Shown here one piece after another: positions 14,899 to 20,567 of a stretch of 20,567 nucleotides of DNA. The notes under the pieces were generated by a model. That model saw nothing but the letters and a program-made list of their open reading frames with translations, was not told the origin of the DNA and did no database searches. Both the position numbers and the translations under genes were made by a program. Source of the DNA: Candidatus Eiseniibacteriota bacterium (GTDB lineage: Bacteria; Eisenbacteria; RBG-16-71-46; CAIMUX01); the NCBI GenBank assembly GCA_029569475.1, contig JAKQSZ010000020.1:1-20567 (forward strand). Reading direction: 5' to 3'. The first letter of the stretch is position 1. Each line of letters begins with the position of its first letter.

Positions 14899-16040
14899 CG
14901 TTCCTCCACCTCGCCCAGGTGCATCTCGAGCGAGTCCAGTTCCTCCATCAGATGCCGCCACGCCGCTTCCCCGGATGAGGCAAGCGAGGGGTCCACCTCG
15001 CTGGGGCGCCCCTCTCCCGATGCTCCGCGCCCGTTGCCGTCCCCGCCGCCAGATCCACTGGCCAGTGAGAGCGACTCCTCCATCTCATCCAAGGTGGCGA
15101 GGAGGCGCGTGTAAATCTCACTCAACCGCTTGACCGGCGTGCCGCCCGCGCGTGCGGACTCCAACGCGAAGACGGTCGCGAGGCGCCGGACTTCCTCCGT
15201 GGAGCTACGGGTGTCGAGCAGGCCCGACGGGACCTCCCCCGTCGAGCTGTGCGCATCAAGCGAGCCGGGTGGGACGTCCTCCGTCGTGCTTTGCTCTTCG
15301 AGCAAGCCGGTCGGGACGCCAGTCCCGTCCCCGGCGGCGGCTGGCTGCAAAAAGCCCGCGCCCCGTCCGGCTTCCCAAGCCTGTTCCCGCAGGCGGCCCA
15401 CGCGCGCATGCAGGTCGTGGAAGAAACCGAGGAGTTCACGACGCTTGGCGTCCAGGTGCGCCGCGATCTGGCAGATGTCCCCTTCCGTAAAGCCCCGCAA
15501 AGGGGGCATCACGCCGTGCTGACCGGTACGGGCCACATCCTCCCGCAGTCGCGCCAGGTCATGGCGAACGCGCTCGAGTTCCTCGAGGGCGCGAACGCCG
15601 GCCTTGTTCTGGCTGACCAGCACGCTCACCAGGCGGGACAACTCGTGAATCTCGCTGCCGCGACCACGGAGCTGCAGGACGGAGGGGGCTGAGAGCTCGC
15701 CGGTCTCCGCCAGGCGGAGCAATCCGCGCAGGGGACGAATCACCCGGTCGGCCAGGAGATAACCTCCGGCCGCGGCCAGGACCAGGGAGAGGAAAATGAT
15801 GACCGCCCCGCTGATCCGCAAGGTCAGCCGGGTGGACGGATCGAAGACCCCTTCGGGCTGACCCACGTACTCGATGAGAAGAAAGTACGTGGCCCCCAGG
15901 ACCGACGGCGGAATCAGCACGGGCCAGATCAGCCGCCCGCGAAGACTCTTCTGCCGCTCATCACCGTGACCGAAACGGAACCCTTCCAAACCTACCCCCG
16001 GGAGCGGCCGCGAACTGCACCCGTCGCTCACTGGTTCCAT
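14895..16040 (-). CDS. HAMP-domain membrane protein without an output domain
   Basis: A 381-residue inner-membrane protein. Transmembrane helix 1 is at about 37-58, followed by only about 18 extracytoplasmic residues, then helix 2 at about 76-97. A HAMP domain (98-150) follows, RPLRGLLRLAETGELSAP to HELSRLVSVL, then a long helical coiled-coil region (150-222). After that comes a repeat linker of three 14-residue units (about 242-284) and a helical C-terminus (about 285-381). There is no methyl-accepting hairpin, kinase or cyclase domain, and the periplasmic loop is too short for a sensor domain. It could sense membrane state or act as a membrane anchor for the coupled scaffold protein, whose start overlaps its stop (ATGA). 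The start is uncertain: ATG 16040 lacks a good ribosome binding site, and a TTG at codon 18 follows GGGGGTAGGT. It is the first gene of the signalling cluster. Confidence 0.8.
   Translation of the reverse strand: MEPVSDGCSSRPLPGVGLEGFRFGHGDERQKSLRGRLIWPVLIPPSVLGATYFLLIEYVGQPEGVFDPSTRLTLRISGAVIIFLSLVLAAAGGYLLADRVIRPLRGLLRLAETGELSAPSVLQLRGRGSEIHELSRLVSVLVSQNKAGVRALEELERVRHDLARLREDVARTGQHGVMPPLRGFTEGDICQIAAHLDAKRRELLGFFHDLHARVGRLREQAWEAGRGAGFLQPAAAGDGTGVPTGLLEEQSTTEDVPPGSLDAHSSTGEVPSGLLDTRSSTEEVRRLATVFALESARAGGTPVKRLSEIYTRLLATLDEMEESLSLASGSGGGDGNGRGASGEGRPSEVDPSLASSGEAAWRHLMEELDSLEMHLGEVEER
15189..15314. repeat. 42-bp tandem repeat, three units, in the HAMP gene
   Basis: Units lie at 15189-15230, 15231-15272 and 15273-15314; each begins with GAC and shares the pattern CTCCGTCG(A/T)GCT. 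On the minus strand each encodes 14 residues (PPGSLDAHSSTGEV, PSGLLDTRSSTEEV and a diverged GLLEEQSTTEDV unit). The units have diverged, so this expansion is older than the 24-bp repeat in the DUF523 gene. Confidence 0.9.
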
Positions 16041-16252
16041 GCAGGTTGCACGGGACTGCGCCTCCGGACGGTCCGCGGGCCGTCCGCTTCGAAGCTCGGC
16101 AAACAGAAAGGATACGCGCTACCCAACCACGGCCGGGACCATGGCACGGCCGTTGCCCGGGTGGAGGTGGCCGCACGGAGCCTAGCACAGCCCGGCACCG
16201 GGCTGCAAACGAAGACGGCGCCTCGGGCGTCAGGACGGCCAGGGAGAACGTC
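16041..16252. promoter_or_regulatory. Divergent promoter region with two dyads
   Basis: This 212-base region separates the signalling cluster (minus) from the unrecognised helical protein (plus) and must hold promoters for both unless other starts are used. Two perfect dyads are present: GGACGG (16066-16071) with CCGTCC (16080-16085), and CAGCCCGG (16188-16195) with CCGGGCTG (16198-16205). The second could be a repressor operator or hairpin about 50 bases before the plus-strand start. I cannot identify reliable -35/-10 boxes. Confidence 0.45.
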
Positions 16253-17050
16253 ATGCCGGTGCGCGAACAATATCTCGAGCTGCCGTCGGCCCCCACCCGT
16301 GAAGCGAGGCCGACCTACCTCTTCATGATGAAGTGCCTGCTCTACAGCCGGATGGAAACGGGCCTGGTCTCCAACAAGGACTACTACGACGAGGACGTGA
16401 ACGTCTACATCGCGCACCTGCTCAACGCCTTCATCCACCCCGGTTATCTGGAGAGAGCCCGGCCCTATCTCTCCCGTTACGACACCGAGGTCTTCCGCCG
16501 CCTGGCCGAGTCGCGCGACGCTCGATTGAAGTACACGCTCTACAAGACCAACGCGGACTTCCTCCTGGTCTCATTGGGCATTTTCGACAGCCCGCCGGCC
16601 GCTCCGGCGGGCGCGGCGCCGCCGCACGGACGACCGGACCGGTCCATCCTGCAGCCGTCGGAGGAGGCCTACGTCGGAAGGGGAAGCACCTACTACCGGT
16701 TCGCCTACTCCTACAGCCAGCAGATCCACGGGCGAAACACCGCGATCTCCGAGGTGCTGGAGAAGTTGAGCGCCGGGTTCGAGAAGTACCTCCGCATACT
16801 GACTCACATGCGCGGCGAGTACCTGAATCTTCTTCGCTCGCTCAGCCGGGGCGAGATCTACCACCTCGAGCGGGTCGTCAACGAATCCCAGCGCGAAGAA
16901 GTTCTGCGCCGCAAGCAGGACGAGTTGCTCGATCTCTACCTCGAATGGAAGCAGACGCGGACGAACGATCTGCGGGCTCGCATCGACGCCCTCCAAGAGG
17001 AGATCCGGCAGTTCCTCCCGGAGTTCCGCTTCGAGGTGCCCGGACTCTGA
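16253..17050 (+). CDS. Unrecognised helical protein
   Basis: A 265-residue protein I do not recognise. It has no signal peptide or membrane helix. The N-terminal half contains YLFMMKCLLYSRMETGLVSN and EDVNVYIAHLLNAFIHPGYL, rich in aromatic and Met residues and predicted helical by eye. A short Pro/Ala linker (residues 114-126) splits it from a second helical part with YYRFAYSYSQQIHGRNTAI, and a charged C-terminal coiled coil (about 205-255: VVNESQREEVLRRKQDELLD, RIDALQEEIRQF). ATG 16253 is supported by GGGAG six bases upstream. The frame is open upstream to 16046, but that sequence has no support. It diverges from the signalling cluster and is followed by the M48 protease 107 bases later on the same strand. 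A role in either context is possible but unproven. Confidence 0.82.
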   Translation: MPVREQYLELPSAPTREARPTYLFMMKCLLYSRMETGLVSNKDYYDEDVNVYIAHLLNAFIHPGYLERARPYLSRYDTEVFRRLAESRDARLKYTLYKTNADFLLVSLGIFDSPPAAPAGAAPPHGRPDRSILQPSEEAYVGRGSTYYRFAYSYSQQIHGRNTAISEVLEKLSAGFEKYLRILTHMRGEYLNLLRSLSRGEIYHLERVVNESQREEVLRRKQDELLDLYLEWKQTRTNDLRARIDALQEEIRQFLPEFRFEVPGL

Positions 17051-17157
17051 TCGAAGCCCCGGCCGCCGGATCCCGGGATGCGGCACGGGTCGCGGGCGCC
17101 GCGTCGACGGAAATTCCCGGCAACCCCGCCCTGGTTTCGGGGTATGTTGCGTCGGCG

Positions 17158-19335
17158 ATGACATGGCAAAGCAAGCGTAGATGGCTTCCGCCCGCGGCGG
17201 CACCCTCCCCGCCGCGGGCCGGAAGCGTTGGCCGTAGCCGGGGGCCCGCCGGTCGGCCCGGGCCCGTTGCGAATCTTGATCGCGCTTGGTGGTTCGCGCC
17301 TCTCGTCGTCGCCTTCTTCTGGAATGCCGCCGCGCCCGTGTGTGCGCCTGACACCGCAAAAGCCTGTCCGCCGTTGGGCGCAACCAGCTTCGGCGCGTCC
17401 TCCCGGGATGCCGCCCGCGGCGATCCCGAAGACGCGCCCGAACCGGGACCGATCCGGCGGGTCGAGGGCGCGCCCGCCTGGCCGAAGGACTACGAGACGG
17501 GGCTTCAGGCGGCCCGCGCCTTCGCGCACCATTTCGGCCTGGTCGAAGAGGACAGCCTCGTGCAGCGGGTGAACCGGATCGGCTACGAGGTGGCCAGCCA
17601 GAGCGGCGATCGGAACACGCTCTTCACCTTCCACATCCTCGACGTCCCCGAACCCAATGCCCTCGCTCTTCCCGGGGGCTTCATCTTCATCACCCGCGGC
17701 ATGATGCACCTGCACCTCGACGATGCGCCCCTGGCCCACCTCCTCGGGCACGAGGTGGCCCATGTGACCGAGAGACACTTCGCAAGGGCCGACCGCCTGG
17801 CCGGAGCTCTTTCGCTGCTGCAGGCCGCGGTCCTGGTCGCTGCGGTCGTGGCGGTCCCGTCGAGTTCCTCCGGCGGGTACGACCGGGATCCGGACACCGG
17901 CCAGCTGCGGGCCAGCCTGGCCGGCAAGGACGCGGCGATCCAGGGCTCGAACATCTTTGGCAGCGTCTTCCGGGAGCTGCTGGTTCGGGGATATGGCCGC
18001 GGCCTCGAAATGGAGGCCGACGAGAGGGGACGCCGCTTCGCCGGCCGCGCCGGTTACGACATGCGCGGCGGCCAGGAACTGATGGAGGCGCTGCACGAGC
18101 GCATCTTCGAGGACCAGCAGTTCGGGTACTGGCAGACCCATCCGTTCTTCACCGACCGCATCGCCCAGGCGCGCCGGGCCGTCGACGCGGGCGGCGGAAC
18201 GCCCTCCGCTGCCGAAGTCCGGGACTACCGGGAGAGGGTTCGGGCGAGGCTCGCGGCCCTGGCCGAGTCGGTGCTGGATGATCCAACCGCGATGTTCCTC
18301 TACCGCGCCGCGCTGCGGGCCGGGCCGGAAGGCGGCAGCTCGTTCGAGATCGAGCACCAGCTCCTGCGGATGCGCGCGGAACGCCTTCGCGCCGCGAAGC
18401 CGGTGCTCCGGGCGTATGGCCCCCTTCTGGCCGATTACGACTCGCTCATCGCCCTCGCGCGGTCCGTTTCCGACGCGCCCGTTCTCGAAGCGCCCGCTCC
18501 CGACGCCCCCGTCCAGCGCGCGCCTCTCCCGCTGCAGGTTCCCGAACCGCCCGTGGTAGCTGATCCGGATAGGAAGGGCCCTGTGGAGGGCTCTGAAGTT
18601 CGGCGGGCGTCCCTGGAGGGCCCCGGCGGAGCCGGGCAGCCATGGGATCCGCAGCGGGCGCGCCTGCTCGAGCGAATGGTGGCCGATCGGGACTCGCTGG
18701 CACGGGAGCGCGACGCCAGCTACGAGCCGATCCGCGAGATCGTGCAGCGGGAGAACGCCGGGCGGGCCTTCCTCGAGCTTTTCCTGACGAACTTCCCCGA
18801 CGATCCGATGGCCCCGCGGCTGCGGCTGCGCCTGGCGGAGCTGTATCGCCTGGCGTTCCGCGAAGACGACGCGGCCCTCGTCCTGGCCGGGTTGCCGGCG
18901 GGGACCGTGGGCGCGCCCACCCGGGCCGACCCCGCCTGGCGCGAGGAAGCGCAGGATGCGTTGCGCCGCCTGCTGCCCGACGTCAAGGAGATGACCACCA
19001 CACAGAAGATCCTGCACTCCGCGCTCTCGGACTCGGTGCGTTTCTGGGCCACCGAGCGGCTCGCCGTGCAGGCGTCAGGACTGGACTCCCTGGAGGTGGC
19101 CAGCCACTTCCTGGAGACCTACCCGGAGGCGGAGATCGCTCCGGTGGTGCAAGCCAAGCTCGAGGTTCTGGCCATGGAGCACTACTACGCGGCCCGCCTC
19201 AACGAATCGATGCGGGAGTTCCAGACCGCCCTCGACCTGTACAACGAATTGACCCTGCTCGCCCCGCGGTCCCAGGGCGCCAATCTGGCTCGGGAGGGGG
19301 TCCGGCGCATCCAGGCCATGGCGGCTGCCCGGTGA
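17158..19335 (+). CDS. M48 family metalloprotease with helical-repeat C-terminus
   Basis: A 725-residue protein. After a basic 43-residue start comes a hydrophobic segment (44-63, WWFAPLVVAFFWNAAAPVCA), a long signal sequence or anchor, so the protease is probably periplasmic or membrane-tethered. The M48 domain (about 110-340) has NALALPGGFIFITRGM, the zinc site HEVAH at 198-202 and the third-ligand block LEMEADERG (Glu284/Glu286). It also has QTHPFFTDRIAQA, as in BepA/YfgC and LoiP-type proteases that clear misassembled outer-membrane proteins. A hydrophobic stretch at 214-234 follows the active site. A Pro/Ala-rich linker (about 440-485) leads to a helical C-terminal half (about 495-725) that resembles tetratricopeptide-type repeats (AFLELFLTNFPDDPMAPRLR, ASHFLETYPEAEIAPVVQAK), as in BepA. 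ATG 17158 is the only in-frame start near the hydrophobic segment, though its ribosome binding site is weak. Confidence 0.92.
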   Translation: MTWQSKRRWLPPAAAPSPPRAGSVGRSRGPAGRPGPVANLDRAWWFAPLVVAFFWNAAAPVCAPDTAKACPPLGATSFGASSRDAARGDPEDAPEPGPIRRVEGAPAWPKDYETGLQAARAFAHHFGLVEEDSLVQRVNRIGYEVASQSGDRNTLFTFHILDVPEPNALALPGGFIFITRGMMHLHLDDAPLAHLLGHEVAHVTERHFARADRLAGALSLLQAAVLVAAVVAVPSSSSGGYDRDPDTGQLRASLAGKDAAIQGSNIFGSVFRELLVRGYGRGLEMEADERGRRFAGRAGYDMRGGQELMEALHERIFEDQQFGYWQTHPFFTDRIAQARRAVDAGGGTPSAAEVRDYRERVRARLAALAESVLDDPTAMFLYRAALRAGPEGGSSFEIEHQLLRMRAERLRAAKPVLRAYGPLLADYDSLIALARSVSDAPVLEAPAPDAPVQRAPLPLQVPEPPVVADPDRKGPVEGSEVRRASLEGPGGAGQPWDPQRARLLERMVADRDSLARERDASYEPIREIVQRENAGRAFLELFLTNFPDDPMAPRLRLRLAELYRLAFREDDAALVLAGLPAGTVGAPTRADPAWREEAQDALRRLLPDVKEMTTTQKILHSALSDSVRFWATERLAVQASGLDSLEVASHFLETYPEAEIAPVVQAKLEVLAMEHYYAARLNESMREFQTALDLYNELTLLAPRSQGANLAREGVRRIQAMAAAR

Positions 19336-19391
19336 ACCGGGACGCGGCGGGGTTCAGCGGTGGGGTTCAAACGATCAGGGGGATCTACTCC

Positions 19392-19428
19392 CGTCCGGCG
19401 GCGCACCCTGGATCCGAAGGGCCGGACG
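19392..19428. terminator. Hairpin between convergent M48 and guaB genes
   Basis: CGTCCGGC (19392-19399) and GCCGGACG (19421-19428) are perfect reverse complements with a 21-base loop, between two convergent genes. No T-run follows on either strand, so a role in transcription termination is only suggested by position. Confidence 0.3.
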
Positions 19429-19437
19429 CGCCGTCCC

Positions 19438-19474
19438 CGCGGCGGTCAACCCACGTTCGCGGCGGTCAACCCAC
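19438..19474. repeat. 17-bp direct repeat over the guaB stop codon
   Basis: CGCGGCGGTCAACCCAC occurs at 19438-19454 and 19458-19474 with a 20-base period. The right copy contains the last two sense codons (Val, Gly) and the TGA stop of guaB on the minus strand; the left copy repeats them beyond the stop. This looks like a short local duplication. Confidence 0.8.
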
Positions 19475-20567
19475 CTTGTAGTTCGGCGCTTCCTTGGTGA
19501 TCGTGATGTCGTGAGGATGGCTTTCCCGCAGCCCGGCCTCCGTGACCCGCATGAACCGGCTACGCGTCCGCAGATCGTCGATCGTGGAGACCCCGCAGTA
19601 GCCCATGCCGGCCCTCAGCCCGCCGATGAGCTGGAAGGCGACCGCGCCGAGCGCCCCCTTGAAGGGCACCCTTCCCTCGATCCCCTCGGCCACCAGCTTG
19701 CCCTCGATCCCGGTCGAATCGGTCAGCTCTTCGGTCTGGAAGTAACGGTCCCGGCTGCCGCGCTGCATGGCGCCGATCGATCCCATGCCGCGGTAGATCT
19801 TGTACGAGCGCCCCTGGTAGAGGACGGTTTCCCCGGGACTCTCCTCGGTGCCGGCGAAGAGGCTGCCGATCATCACCGCCGACGCGCCGGTGGCGATCGC
19901 CTTGGTGACATCTCCCGAGTAGCGTATCCCGCCGTCGGCGATGAGTCGTTTGCCGTGTTTCTCCGCCGCCTCGTTGCAGGCGAAGATGGCCGTGACCTGG
20001 GGGACGCCGATGCCGGCCACGACCCGGGTGGTGCAGATCGCTCCCGGCCCCATTCCCACCTTGATCACGTCGGCGCCCAGTTGGATCAGCTCCGTGGTGG
20101 CCTCGGCCGTGGCCACGTTGCCGCAGACCAGGTCGACGTCCGGCAGCAGCGAGCGCAGCCGGGCCAGGCAATCCATGACCTTGCGGGAGTGGCCGTGCGC
20201 GCTGTCGAGCACCAGCAGGTCCGCCCCCTTGCGAGCCAGCTCCTGCGCCCGCTCCGCCATGTCGTCGGCGATTCCGATGGCAGCCCCGACCCGCAGGCGC
20301 CCCTGCCCGTCGAGGCAGGCGTTGGGGTACTGGATCTTCTTGAGGATGTCCTTCACCGTGATCAGCCCGCGAAGGTTGCCCGCCTCATCGACCACGGGGA
20401 GCTTCTCGATGCGGTGCTGGTGGAGAATGCGCTTGGCTTCCTCCAGGGTGGTCCCGACCGGCACCGTGACCAGCTTGTCCTTCGTCATGACCCGTTCGAT
20501 GCGAATCGACCGGTCGTTGACGAAACGGAGGTCCCGGTTGGTCAGGATGCCCACCAGCCGCCCCTCC
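19466..20567 (-). CDS. guaB: IMP dehydrogenase, 5' end beyond the window
   Basis: The C-terminal 366 or so residues of IMP dehydrogenase, which oxidises IMP to XMP with NAD+ as the committed step of guanine nucleotide synthesis. The reading frame continues to the window edge ([15 protein letters not shown]), so the protein start lies outside. Visible parts are the end of the first CBS motif and all of the second ([39 protein letters not shown]), then the barrel: [36 protein letters not shown] with the catalytic Cys, [11 protein letters not shown], and the flap [17 protein letters not shown]. The C-terminal [10 protein letters not shown] and [11 protein letters not shown] follow. The usual GPGSICTTR motif has Ala in place of Ser, next to the intact Cys (Cys codon at 20035-20033). 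It converges with the M48 gene. Confidence 0.97.
   Translation of the reverse strand, partial: EGRLVGILTNRDLRFVNDRSIRIERVMTKDKLVTVPVGTTLEEAKRILHQHRIEKLPVVDEAGNLRGLITVKDILKKIQYPNACLDGQGRLRVGAAIGIADDMAERAQELARKGADLLVLDSAHGHSRKVMDCLARLRSLLPDVDLVCGNVATAEATTELIQLGADVIKVGMGPGAICTTRVVAGIGVPQVTAIFACNEAAEKHGKRLIADGGIRYSGDVTKAIATGASAVMIGSLFAGTEESPGETVLYQGRSYKIYRGMGSIGAMQRGSRDRYFQTEELTDSTGIEGKLVAEGIEGRVPFKGALGAVAFQLIGGLRAGMGYCGVSTIDDLRTRSRFMRVTEAGLRESHPHDITITKEAPNYKVG

Noticed and set aside
13339..15114. 591-codon plus-strand open frame opposite the scaffold gene
   Set aside because: It mirrors the minus-strand coding sequence and is Arg/Gly-rich. The minus-strand gene has a ribosome binding site and an ATGA overlap with its neighbour.
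16333..17157. Upstream extension of the M48 frame through the 265-residue gene
   Set aside because: The frame is open but lies in a different phase within another supported gene, and its translation is Arg/Pro/Ala-rich noise. M48 features begin after the ATG at 17158.
16936..19017. 693-codon open frame opposite the M48 gene
   Set aside because: It is an antisense shadow: no domain motifs, compositionally biased, and it opposes a gene with an intact HEVAH site.

Overview
The window is very GC-rich bacterial DNA (codon third positions are almost all G or C) packed with 14 protein-coding genes. I saw no tRNA, rRNA, CRISPR array, phage gene or transposase. A secreted gingipain-type (C25) protease carries a signal peptide and a C-terminal FlgD-like sorting-type domain. 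This points to a Gram-negative of the FCB-type or candidate phyla (for example Eisenbacteria, Krumholzibacteriota or relatives), but that placement is inference from domain style, not a marker-gene result.

Layout: 1-269 is a non-coding stretch dense in inverted repeats. On the minus strand, 270-3362 holds a SnoaL/NTF2-like protein, an AI-2E family membrane protein and a DUF523 protein whose core is interrupted by an in-frame 24-bp minisatellite. On the plus strand, 3688-9633 holds an arginase/agmatinase-family ureohydrolase, a PPK2 polyphosphate kinase and the 1248-residue C25 protease. On the minus strand, 9865-16040 is a five-gene signalling cluster, transcribed as: HAMP membrane protein, CheW-like/receiver-like scaffold, REC-GAF-HD-GYP regulator, CheD-like protein, HDOD protein. 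Divergent from it on the plus strand are an unrecognised helical protein (16253) and a large M48 metalloprotease (17158). guaB (IMP dehydrogenase) enters from the right edge on the minus strand, with its 5' end outside the window.

The most interesting region is the 9865-16040 cluster. It looks like a chemosensory system stripped of its usual engine: the window contains no CheA, CheB, CheR or methyl-accepting receptor hairpin. Several members look catalytically degraded. The CheD-like protein aligns without gaps to CheD with Thr where the catalytic Cys should be. The HD-GYP domain has lost several metal ligands. The receiver-like domain has lost the acidic pocket and the Lys. By contrast, the REC domain of the HD-GYP protein and the HD signature of the HDOD protein look intact. 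The leader of the HD-GYP regulator gene can form a 9-bp hairpin whose loop is complementary to sequence just downstream, a possible pseudoknot close to the ribosome binding site. I infer a non-canonical, possibly scaffold-based signalling pathway. All functional statements rest on reading motifs by eye.

A second theme is in-frame tandem repeats with periods divisible by three (24, 42 and 15 bp) in three separate genes, which suggests ongoing minisatellite expansion tolerated in linkers.
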